Made by a program: the position numbers and the translations under genes
Source: an uncultured Eubacterium sp.
Lineage (GTDB): Bacteria; Bacillota; Clostridia; Peptostreptococcales; Anaerovoracaceae
Assembly: GCA_905193765.1 (NCBI GenBank)
Contig: CAJJPZ010000084.1
Coordinates: 1 to 9,406 of the forward strand
Direction: 5' to 3'
DNA length: 9,406 nucleotides
Shown: one piece after another, positions 1-6,516 of the stretch
Layout of the letters: the number at the start of each line of letters is the position of its first letter
Position numbering within the stretch: position 1 is the stretch's first letter
The notes under the pieces: model-generated
What the model saw: the letters and a program-made list of their open reading frames with translations, nothing else
Databases searched by the model: none
What the model was told of the DNA's origin: nothing

Positions 1-206
1 ACAGCTTTGCTTGCATTTGCCGGTGATACTGATTTCACCTTTACTGTTACCTTTCCCTTGATATCCACAGTTTTGTAGTTTGATGAAATACTCATCTTCG
101 TCGGTTTCTTCGCAGCTGCATCAGCCTGTACTGTAAAACCGTATCCGAATACAGTGAATACCATTGCAAATGCAACTATCAGTGTGATTGGTTTTCTGAT
201 CTTCAT
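1..206 (-). CDS. Secreted protein with probable Ig-like repeat, N-terminal part only
   Basis: The gene runs off the left edge; only the first 68 codons are present. Translating the minus strand from the ATG at 206-204 gives MKIRKPITLIVAFAMVF followed by more hydrophobic residues and a VQADAAA stretch. This is a typical Gram-positive signal peptide with a likely cleavage after an Ala around residues 28-32. The mature part starts KKPTKMSISSNYKTVDIKG and continues with a VKSVSPANASKAV segment. That pattern is what begins many bacterial Ig-like (Big_2) domains, so a cell-surface or secreted adhesin, hydrolase or binding protein is likely, but the functional domain lies outside the window. An AAGGA ribosome binding site lies about 12 bases upstream of the ATG. 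It points left like the neighbouring eutH unit but is separated from it by a terminator hairpin, so it is probably a separate transcript. The Ig-like assignment is an inference from a short segment. Confidence 0.75.
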   Translation of the reverse strand, partial: MKIRKPITLIVAFAMVFTVFGYGFTVQADAAAKKPTKMSISSNYKTVDIKGKVTVKVKSVSPANASKA

Positions 207-279
207 TTAATGATCCATCCTTTCTTTCGTATAGAATACTCTCCCCGCATTATCGGCTGAGCCAATACACAGAGTTTTC

Positions 280-453
280 TTAAATATACCATATACGACC
301 GGTCATTTCCAGTGTCTTTACACAAACAGCATCCTTCATGTAATAATCAGCAGGGAAACCGGCGCAGTTGACATTTCGCAATACAGCCTGAACCACTATC
401 ACACGCTGATATCTATTCGTCATGACAGTCGGCTCAGATATATATGCTCCCAT
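280..453 (-). CDS. Marginal small ORF, 57 codons, unknown
   Basis: An open frame starts at an ATG at 453-451 (reading MGAYISEPTVMTNRYQRV) and ends with TAA at 282-280; an internal ATG lies at 423. It begins just after the 3' side of the terminator hairpin at 459-498. I do not recognise the product. There is no good Shine-Dalgarno sequence before either ATG, and an open frame of this length is expected fairly often by chance in non-coding DNA of this composition. The predicted product has a hydrophobic patch (VIVVQAVL) and three cysteines but no motif. It is listed because the 207-520 interval otherwise holds no gene, and a reader may want to test it. Alternative: plain leader or intergenic sequence for the secreted-protein gene to its left. 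Confidence 0.15.
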   Translation of the reverse strand: MGAYISEPTVMTNRYQRVIVVQAVLRNVNCAGFPADYYMKDAVCVKTLEMTGRIWYI

Positions 454-458
454 AACAA

Positions 459-498
459 AGCGGGGTGTTTTGAGTTACCCGTCTCAAAACATCCCGCT
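459..498 (-). terminator. Intrinsic terminator downstream of eutH
   Basis: A 16-bp stem with one G-T pair (459-474 with 483-498) encloses an 8-base loop. The stem core is CGGGGTGTTTTGAG against CTCAAAACATCCCG. Reading on the minus strand, the stem is followed by TTTGTTATG, a short, imperfect U-run. It lies 23 bases after the eutH stop, so it most likely ends the leftward transcript. The other strand has no T-run directly after the stem, so I do not call it bidirectional. Confidence 0.75.
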
Positions 499-520
499 CT
501 CGTACCATATTTCTTCTATA

Positions 521-1681
521 TCAGGCTGCCATCTCAACAGATTCACCATCTGTTCTATCGTCACGGCATCCATCATCCTCCGCTGAAATTTCCTCATGCT
601 TCCTGGTGCTCCACCATGCCAGCGCTATCGCTGCCAGTCCCGCGGTGCCTTTGCCTACGATCATCGGCAGGATCATCTCTTTGTTGACACTGGCTGTGAA
701 CGCCAGGTCATCCCCTATGATGAATGTCCCGCTTACGACGAAGGCGGCGTTTATTATCTTGCCGCGGCTGTTCATGTCCTTCATCATGCCGCACATCGGT
801 ATATGGTTCGCCATGCTGGCCACGACTCCCGCCGCTGCGATATCATTCATACCGACTTTAGATCCCAGCCTCATCAGCGGACGCTTCAGCTTCTTAGTCA
901 CAACACATACCATCGGGAACGCACCTGCAAGCATTATGGCTATATGACCTATTATATCGAATCCCTCTGAAAGCGGCGCCATGCCAGGTATTATCACGAA
1001 TCCTGTCAGCGTCTCCACGATAGCCGCAACCAGTGCACATGTTATGACTGCCACCACGAACTTACCGAACAGCTTGAATCCTTTTATCATTTTGTCAGGG
1101 ACAAGCCTGAGGCCTGCGGCTATGGCTGCTGCAAACAGTATTATCGGCACAAGGTTCCTTATTATCATCATAAGATCGAATCCTGCGACAAGACCTCCCA
1201 GTATACATCCCACCGGGATAGTTACGATACCGTAAAGTATCCCCTGTGCCAGATACTGATAATCATCTTTCTTTATTATGCTTATCGCCACCGGTATTGT
1301 GAATACTATCGTGTTGCCCATCATGCCACCCAGCAGTATACCTGAAAAATCCGCTACTTCTTCGCTGGCTGCCATCTCATGTGCTATCGAGTATGCTCCC
1401 ATGTCCATGCCCAGGAAACTCCCGGCCATCATTGCAGGATCAGCTCCCAGAAGTTCATATACCGGTCCGGCGACCACAAGAAGTATCTTTGTAAGTACCG
1501 GTGCGAAGGACAGTATGCCCAGCATGGACAGTGCCAGTGCTCCCAGAGATCTGAACCCCTCCTCGAATTCATCTGCAAGACCCAGGTTGAATTTCTTACC
1601 GGTGATCCTGTCAAAACCACCAAGTATCATGAAAACCACCATGATATCGATAACGATCTGATTAAAACTGAAATGCTCCAC
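521..1681 (-). CDS. eutH: EutH-type ethanolamine transporter
   Basis: An integral membrane protein of the EutH family, which imports ethanolamine or facilitates its entry into the cytoplasm. From the GTG at 1681-1679 it is 386 residues, close to the roughly 400 of enterobacterial EutH. Family-typical stretches line up along the whole length: FEEGFRSLGALALSMLG, a GPVYELLGADP segment, SFLGMDMGAYSIAHE, GGMMGNTIVFTIPVA, YGIVTIPVGCILGGL, NDIAAAGVVASMANHIPMCG and MMKDMNSRGKIINAAF. About ten or eleven hydrophobic segments are visible, and a charged, acidic C-terminal tail (EEISAEDDGCRDDRT) is cytoplasmic-looking. The frame stays open back to a TTG at 1756, but that start has no ribosome binding site and would add 25 hydrophilic residues absent from known EutH; MEHFSFNQIVIDIM fits the family start, although its own binding site (GGTG) is weak. 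It is the last gene of the leftward unit, 229 bases after the amidohydrolase. No other eut gene is visible. The substrate could be a related amino alcohol. Confidence 0.9.
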   Translation of the reverse strand: MEHFSFNQIVIDIMVVFMILGGFDRITGKKFNLGLADEFEEGFRSLGALALSMLGILSFAPVLTKILLVVAGPVYELLGADPAMMAGSFLGMDMGAYSIAHEMAASEEVADFSGILLGGMMGNTIVFTIPVAISIIKKDDYQYLAQGILYGIVTIPVGCILGGLVAGFDLMMIIRNLVPIILFAAAIAAGLRLVPDKMIKGFKLFGKFVVAVITCALVAAIVETLTGFVIIPGMAPLSEGFDIIGHIAIMLAGAFPMVCVVTKKLKRPLMRLGSKVGMNDIAAAGVVASMANHIPMCGMMKDMNSRGKIINAAFVVSGTFIIGDDLAFTASVNKEMILPMIVGKGTAGLAAIALAWWSTRKHEEISAEDDGCRDDRTDGESVEMAA

Positions 1682-1910
1682 GATTTCACCACGCCCTTCG
1701 GACGTAAAATTCCTTTCTTGTTTCTTATTTTCAGAACTATGTTGCTGTAAAAGCAAGGATACTTAAAATAAACTTGCTATATAAATGGTATAAAATCGTG
1801 ACCTTCGATTCAATGATTTATTTGCAGTTTTAAATTCACTATTTTGCCGATATAATAACTCCTTTGCTTATTTTGTTCGATTTTAACAACTTATTTGCTA
1901 TAACATGGCT

Positions 1911-3287
1911 TTATTCATGGTTTTTCAGTAACTTCCCGGCGTTCGTATTCGATGTTATATTGCCGTTTTCCACTACTATCTTCCCGTTCACGAGCACGCA
2001 CCTTATGCCCTCCGGCGGTGAGTCTGGTCTGCCCACATTACTGAATTTAGCTGTATCCTCTATCTCATCATAATTGAAGATCACCAGATCTGCATCGTAA
2101 CCTTCCCTTATATCGCCTTTGCGCTCTATCCCGAATCTGGATGCCGGACCGTAGGTTATCTTATAAAGCGCCTCCTTAAGCCTGAGTACACTTTTCTGTC
2201 TGACATACTTACGGATCAGCTTCGGAAAGGTTCCTGCAGTTTCCGGATGCCCGATCCCTTCATATATACGACCGTCTGCCGCATTGGTGGAAACAAACAT
2301 ATATGGCTGCTTCAGTGCTATCTCACTGGCCTTTTCATCGAATGCAAATACCGTCACCAGAGTGTTTGGATATTCCGTTCTCAGATATTCGAACATACTG
2401 GGGGAGCAGAATTCACCGTTATGTATCCCGGATGATATCAGCACATCCCGGTAAGTTATGCTTTTATTGTAGTGTTTTTCCCAGTCTCCATCCAGTATGG
2501 CTGACCCTATATAAGTAGGAAATGCCTCATACAGTCCGGTGTCTGCTGTTATGTCAAGCCCCTCGGATATAGCTTCTGATATGCACTCCAGACACCTGGT
2601 CATAAGTTCAGGGTTCCCTGCCATATACATAAGATGCAGTAAATGTGTCGGGGCACCGGTCCGCTTTACTATCGATACAGTCTCTTCCACTGCTTTGACA
2701 GATTCTATGCCGTCTTTCCTGATATGTATGAGTGTCTTCTTCCCATATGACCTGGCCAGTTTCGACAGTTCTATGATCTCATCGACTGAAGTACCCGGCA
2801 CCATTTCAAGACCGAAATATATCCCTAAATTCCCGAATCTGAAAAACAGGTCTGCCAGCTGGAGCATCTTATCTATCTCCTTCGCCGAAGCAGGCCTGTA
2901 TGGATCCCTGAGCCCTATGGCATTCCTCAGAGTAAAGGACTCCGACAGCAGGAAGCCATGATTTATGAGAAAGCCGTTCTCCGCTATCTCGTTTATCCTC
3001 TTGCCGTCAAAGTTCCGCTCCCCTCCGATCGTCGTAGTGGCACCCTGCAGCACAAGCTGTCTTGCAATGTCCTCATTGCAGTCTACATGGGAATGGAAAT
3101 CTATGAATCCGGGCGATACTATGCAGTCTTTCGCATCTATTATCTTTGCAGCGGTATTGTTCATCATATCGATCCGGCCCACAGTCACTATTTTGCTTCC
3201 ATTTATGCCTATGTCAGCATTCAGAAAGTCTGCTATATTATTGAACAAAATCACTTTTCCGTTTTTTATCACAAGATCATACTGCAT
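1911..3287 (-). CDS. D-aminoacylase-family amidohydrolase (N-acyl-D-amino-acid deacylase-like)
   Basis: A cytoplasmic metal-dependent amidohydrolase of 458 residues, most like N-acyl-D-amino-acid deacylases, which hydrolyse the amide of N-acyl-D-amino acids to the free D-amino acid and a carboxylate. Visible signatures: an N-terminal beta-sandwich start (DLVIKNGKVILFNN), the metal-binding HxH in GFIDFHSHVD (His65 and His67), a central His in LIHIRKDG (His188), a later His in THLLHLMYMAG (His218), the catalytic-type Asp in STNAADGR (Asp338), and the closing ETAGTFPKLIRKYVR, GYDADLVIFNYD and VLVNGKIVVENG blocks. The Cys that bridges the metals in characterised D-aminoacylases (context GNCG) is absent; the matching stretch reads TTTIGGERNFDG, so the true substrate may differ. 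ATG at 3287 is chosen over the upstream in-frame TTG (3314) because AAGGA sits 9 bases before it. It follows the regulator by 49 bases and precedes eutH, all leftward. Confidence 0.85.
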   Translation of the reverse strand: MQYDLVIKNGKVILFNNIADFLNADIGINGSKIVTVGRIDMMNNTAAKIIDAKDCIVSPGFIDFHSHVDCNEDIARQLVLQGATTTIGGERNFDGKRINEIAENGFLINHGFLLSESFTLRNAIGLRDPYRPASAKEIDKMLQLADLFFRFGNLGIYFGLEMVPGTSVDEIIELSKLARSYGKKTLIHIRKDGIESVKAVEETVSIVKRTGAPTHLLHLMYMAGNPELMTRCLECISEAISEGLDITADTGLYEAFPTYIGSAILDGDWEKHYNKSITYRDVLISSGIHNGEFCSPSMFEYLRTEYPNTLVTVFAFDEKASEIALKQPYMFVSTNAADGRIYEGIGHPETAGTFPKLIRKYVRQKSVLRLKEALYKITYGPASRFGIERKGDIREGYDADLVIFNYDEIEDTAKFSNVGRPDSPPEGIRCVLVNGKIVVENGNITSNTNAGKLLKNHE

Positions 3288-3296
3288 TTGCTCCCA

Positions 3297-3301
3297 TCCT
3301 T
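3297..3301 (-). promoter_or_regulatory. Ribosome binding site that fixes the amidohydrolase start
   Basis: AAGGA on the minus strand lies 9 bases before the ATG at 3287-3285. It falls inside the coding part that the alternative TTG start at 3314 would need, so it argues for the shorter protein. Confidence 0.6.
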
Positions 3302-3336
3302 CCTTATACGGCAAGACCCGCCATCATATAACATCA

Positions 3337-5316
3337 TCAGGAAATATATTTATATATAGTAGTTCTCGACACATCCAGCTGTTTGGCTGTCCTGGATATG
3401 TTCCCGTCGTTCAGATCAAGGCAGAACTTTATATATCTTCCGGTCATCTCTTCCAGGGTCTCATTGGAGGCCTCGAAACTGCCGCCGGTAAATACTCCCT
3501 GTACATCTCTGCTGCCGGATATTTCCCCGGATATGCTCTCAGGGTATATCACATGTTCGTCCGCCATTATGATCGCACGTTCAACGGCGTTGTGGAGCTG
3601 ACGCACATTGCCGGGCCAGTCATATCCTGTGAAGACATCCATTGCAGACTTGTCCACCTTGACGCTGGGGTCTATATTGTTCGACGTTTTTATTATATTG
3701 TTCACCAGCAGCGGTATGTCGGATCTGCGTTCTCTCAGCGGCGGTATCTTTATGCGGAAGACATTCAGCCTGTAGTACAGATCCTCTCTGAATGTTCCAT
3801 TTCTGATTTCCTGTTCAAGATCAGCATTAGTCGCCGCTATGACACGAAGATCCACACTGACAGGTGATGCTCCGCCTATCCTGAACACGACGCCCTACTG
3901 CAGCACTCTAAGAAGTTTTATCTGCATATCAAGGGACATGTTACCGATCTCATCAAGAAAAAGAGTTCCGTTGTTGGCTTTTTCCACGAGTCCTTCCTTG
4001 CCTTCTCTGCGAGCTCCTGTGAAAGCCCCTTTCTCATAACCGAAGAATTCACTTTCGAACAGCTCGTGGGGTATGGCTCCGCAGTCCACAGCCACGAAAG
4101 GTCCCGCTTTCCTGCTGCTGTTATTGTGTATAGCCTGAGCGAACATTTCCTTTCCTGTGCCGCTCTCTCCGGTTATTATGACTCTGCTGTCGAAGGCGGA
4201 TGCTTTCTTTGCCACCGTTATTGCTTCGCTGAAAGCGTCCGATTCGCCTATGAGATCCTCAAATGTATACTTCGCAGCAAACCGCATTTTGCTGGCCATC
4301 ATCTCTATCGTCTTGATCTGGGTGAACCTTATCAGCCTGCCTCCGGAACTTTTCTCGAAACCGCTGTTGACCTCCTCGGTGGAAACGATACATTTATATG
4401 AATCATTTTTTCCAATCAGGAGCACATGTCCCCCGGTGCTGGCTTTTTTCTCATCTGCAAAGAACTCCGCCAGGGAAGGCTGCGTCACTATGGTGTCATA
4501 AACGTTCCGTCCGATAACTTCCGATTCGTCCTTGCCGATGAGTTTCAGCATCGATCCGTTCACCTGTATTATCTTCCTGTTCTCCGTATAAACGATACTG
4601 TCACTTACCATTGAAAGTATCTTTTCCAGCTGGTTGTTCCGCTTCTTGAGATTCCGGTTTATCTTGTTGATGTGGTGCTGGCTTTCGATCCCCTTGGTTA
4701 TGGAATGTATCATTCCAAGGGTATGTTCATTCTCCTGCTCATATTTCCCCAGGACGCTGAGCACACAGAGCACACCGCCACTTTCTGTCAGCACAGGTGC
4801 CGATGAGCTTGTATAGTGCTGGAAAATCTGTCTGTAATGCTGGCAGCCTGTGATCTGAACTGGTTTTTTCAGTTCTATCGCCATGTTGATACTGCTGGTG
4901 CCGACACTTTCCAGTCTGTAATCCGCACCTTCATGCAGATTTATCTTGCTGCATATATCTTTCATCTCCGGCCCGCACATCACTCTGATGATGACACCTT
5001 CACGATCCGACAGTATGACTGCATATTCAGATTCATTTATTATATCGAACAGTATCTCCATCGAAGGTTCCACGATCTGGAACACATATCTGTTTTTCCT
5101 GAGACGCCGCTCCAGCTCCTGCTCGTCTACTGCCGCAGGCTTTTCCTGTGAAAAAGGATCCACGCCGAGACTGCTGCTCTTGTCCCATGAATCATATATA
5201 TCGCGGTTTATGACATTTTCATTTTTTTCGCCTGATTCCATATACTGGATCCAGGCATTCTCGTAAGCAAGCAGATCGATATTCGCCGCATAAAAATAAG
5301 GGTTAAACAGTTCCAT
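3337..5316 (-). pseudogene. Sigma-54-dependent activator (GAF-PAS-AAA+-HTH), interrupted by one in-frame TAG
   Basis: An AcoR/DhaR-like enhancer-binding activator that would drive sigma-54 RNA polymerase. As one frame it spans 659 codons plus a TGA stop, with a TAG at codon 474 (3897-3895). Order of domains: N-terminal GAF-like sensor (about 75-210, with GTSSINMAIELKKPVQITG), short coiled region (215-235), PAS (about 232-330), AAA+ with Walker A GESGTGKE (383-390), the sigma-54 contact loop GAFTGA (430-435), Walker B TLFLDEIG (451-458), then after the TAG GVVFRIGG, VIAATNADL, FREDLYYRLNVFRI, PPLRERRSDIPLL and a Fis-type helix-turn-helix (SRTAKQLDVSRTTIYKYI). The break reads LLRVLQ-stop-GVVFRIGG, where the family has LLRVLQE; GAG to TAG explains it exactly with no frame change. 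Without readthrough the product is 473 residues lacking the arginine finger and DNA-binding domain. It starts 3 bases after the upstream gene's stop, with its GAAGG site inside that gene's end, so translation is probably coupled. Confidence 0.9.
3895..3897 (-). other. In-frame amber codon inside the activator's AAA+ domain
   Basis: TAG on the minus strand between ...CTG CAG and GGC GTC GTG TTC. Both sides keep the same reading frame and the family length between Walker B and the RIGG motif, so this is a substitution and not an indel. The position is a conserved Glu in this family (LLRVLQE). None of the complete coding genes in the window uses TAG as its terminal stop. Confidence 0.9.
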
Positions 5317-5319
5317 TCC

Positions 5320-5916
5320 TCAGCCTTCCATACTTTGTTCAAATTTCTCTGCAAAGAGCTCAGTGATTTTATAAATACAGTTGATCTCGTCTTTCTTCAG
5401 AAGAATCTCATAATGAGCAGGCGGTATCTTTACCCACACATATGTCCCTGCATATGGAAATATCTTCACGATAAGCGTTTTGCTGTCGTGCAGATATTTG
5501 AGTTCGACAGTCACGAGATCGAAACTTCCGGCTATATCCAGCAGCTTCGAATTGAACTCCGCACACAGGTTCAGCTTTTCCACCACCGGACGGTGATCCT
5601 TTTTTACAGGCTTCCACACAAGGTCGGTGATCCTCATCGAACCTCTGAATTCCAGCCGTGCCTCCCATGCCTCGTTCATATGGACGTCTTCCATTTCAAG
5701 AACGATATATGTAGAGAAGAATTTTGCAGCAAATTTCCCCTCTTCTTCGAAGCCTATCTTAAGTCTCTCGTTGTCGCCCAGCTGTGCGCAGTAATATTCA
5801 CGGCTTCGTTCGAATTCTCCGAACACACGTGAAAATTCCTTTATCTGCTTTTCCATCATCATATCTTTTTTCTTGAGTACGATCTTCGGGTCTAAAAAAA
5901 ATTTCTTTCGTTTCAT
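5320..5916 (-). CDS. Unrecognised 198-residue cytoplasmic protein, first gene of the leftward unit
   Basis: I do not recognise this family. The product is highly charged with a basic N-terminus (MKRKKFFLDPKIVLKKK), has no signal peptide or membrane segment, and looks like a mixed alpha/beta fold: an N-terminal helix (about 20-40), a series of beta-like stretches (LKIGFEEEGKFAAKF, YIVLEMEDVHM, ARLEFRGSM, VTVELKYLHDSKTLIVKIF), then YAGTYVWVKIPPAHYEIL and a C-terminal amphipathic helix (KDEINCIYKITELFAEKF). Three scattered Cys do not form a metal motif. The ATG at 5916 has GGAG 8 bases upstream; a later ATG cluster near 5862 has no good site. It lies 85 bases downstream of the start predicted from a leftward sigma-54 promoter and 3 bases ahead of the activator, so it is almost certainly co-transcribed and co-translated with it. 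A ligand-binding or modulating partner of the activator is possible, but this is only inference from position. Confidence 0.85.
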   Translation of the reverse strand: MKRKKFFLDPKIVLKKKDMMMEKQIKEFSRVFGEFERSREYYCAQLGDNERLKIGFEEEGKFAAKFFSTYIVLEMEDVHMNEAWEARLEFRGSMRITDLVWKPVKKDHRPVVEKLNLCAEFNSKLLDIAGSFDLVTVELKYLHDSKTLIVKIFPYAGTYVWVKIPPAHYEILLKKDEINCIYKITELFAEKFEQSMEG

Positions 5917-5960
5917 AGCTCAGTCTCCATTCCACAGTTGCTTCGGCTTATCATCCTGCA

Positions 5961-5985
5961 GAGCTGTTCAGTTACGATACAGCTC
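5961..5985. repeat. Inverted repeat in the leader of the leftward unit
   Basis: Perfect 7-base arms GAGCTGT and ACAGCTC enclose 11 bases. At its centre it reads TGTTCA-GTTAC-GATACA, which partly matches the 6-5-6 plan of the three upstream inverted repeats. It lies just downstream of the predicted leftward start site (about 6001), in the untranslated leader. It could be a weak extra operator for the activator or an RNA hairpin before the first gene. Confidence 0.45.
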
Positions 5986-6011
5986 AGGATCCTTATGTAC
6001 AGACTATCAGT

Positions 6012-6027
6012 CGCAAATTCTGTACCA
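6012..6027 (-). promoter_or_regulatory. Sigma-54 (-24/-12) promoter for the leftward unit
   Basis: On the minus strand the sequence is TGGTAC-AGAAT-TTGCG. The invariant GG and GC are separated by exactly 10 bases, as sigma-54 promoters require, and only one base of each hexamer/pentamer differs from TGGCAC-N5-TTGCA. The predicted start is near 6001, giving an 85-base leader before the ATG at 5916. It would drive the unknown gene, the activator, the amidohydrolase and possibly eutH, implying that the activator promotes its own synthesis. Confidence 0.7.
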
Positions 6028-6180
6028 TTTCAGGCCATTGTGTTCAATTCGTAGATATTAGTGCTCTGAAACGCTGATTTTCCAATGATATCGGAAATCG
6101 TTTCCCCCCTTAAAAAATACCAGATGCATATATATCATTCTATCATTTTCTGATCTCGTCTTCCATGATTCGGCATTTTA

Positions 6181-6197
6181 TGTTCATTATTTAAACA
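6181..6197. promoter_or_regulatory. Candidate enhancer site A (17-bp inverted repeat)
   Basis: TGTTCA-TTATT-TAAACA, two 6-base half sites in opposite orientation around 5 A/T bases. Its centre (6189) is about 188 bases upstream of the predicted leftward start. It has the TGT-N11-ACA form expected for a dimeric Fis-type helix-turn-helix protein such as the activator encoded here. Confidence 0.65.
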
Positions 6198-6205
6198 CTA
6201 ACCAT

Positions 6206-6230
6206 TTTCTGTTCATAAAATAAACAGAAA
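6206..6230. promoter_or_regulatory. Candidate enhancer site B (best palindrome)
   Basis: The core at 6210-6226 is TGTTCA-TAAAA-TAAACA, and the symmetry extends four further bases on each side (TTTC and GAAA), making a 25-bp near-palindrome. Its centre (6218) is 29 bases from site A, near three helical turns. It is probably the strongest of the three sites. Confidence 0.7.
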
Positions 6231-6262
6231 TATATTTTTTGAATTTACAGACATTGATTTTC

Positions 6263-6279
6263 TGTCCATTATATGAACA
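6263..6279. promoter_or_regulatory. Candidate enhancer site C (17-bp inverted repeat)
   Basis: TGTCCA-TTATA-TGAACA, again with a 6-5-6 arrangement. Its centre (6271) is 53 bases from site B, near five helical turns, and about 186 bases upstream of the predicted rightward start. It mirrors site A's distance from the leftward start. Confidence 0.65.
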
Positions 6280-6430
6280 TGTATGAGCAGACGATCATAA
6301 TATGTTTCATTCCTGTACACTTGTCCTGCGATATGCGTTTTAATCTGTGGCCCACTGATACCAACATGTTCGGGGATTTTACCTGTGATATCGTCATCCC
6401 GCCATGCCTCCGGAACGTCGTTTTTTGTTT

Positions 6431-6446
6431 TGGCACCAACTTTGCA
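6431..6446 (+). promoter_or_regulatory. Sigma-54 (-24/-12) promoter for the permease-alcohol dehydrogenase unit
   Basis: TGGCAC-CAACT-TTGCA is a full match to the -24/-12 consensus with the required 10 bases between GG (6432-6433) and GC (6444-6445). The predicted start is near 6457, 60 bases before the permease ATG. No convincing -35/-10 pair is seen nearby, so expression should depend on a sigma-54 activator, for which the gene at 3337-5316 is the local candidate. Confidence 0.88.
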
Positions 6447-6516
6447 GTTTGCTATTGTTGTGTACGCAACATACGCATTGAGCTCAAACGATTTGCTTTA
6501 TGAAAGGAGTCATAAA

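Noticed and set aside
1682..1756. N-terminal extension of eutH from a TTG
   Set aside because: No ribosome binding site before the TTG, and the 25 hydrophilic residues have no counterpart in EutH proteins.
1874..1888. TGTTCGATTTTAACA between amidohydrolase and eutH as a fourth activator site
   Set aside because: It is 15 bp, two bases shorter than the 17-bp motif, has only 4-base arms, and no -24/-12 promoter lies near it.
1682..1910. Separate promoter for eutH
   Set aside because: The stretch is A/T-rich and contains weak -10-like sequences (TATACC, TATATA) but no convincingly spaced -35 and no sigma-54 element; I see no terminator either, so a separate transcript is undecided.
6273..6503. 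Rightward 76-codon ORF in the divergent region
   Set aside because: It starts inside enhancer site C, runs through the sigma-54 promoter, lacks a ribosome binding site and has a Cys-rich unstructured translation; regulatory DNA explains the region better.
6385..6516. N-terminal extension of the permease (44 extra codons)
   Set aside because: It would begin upstream of the -24/-12 promoter and so would not be transcribed from it; ATG 6517 has a strong ribosome binding site.
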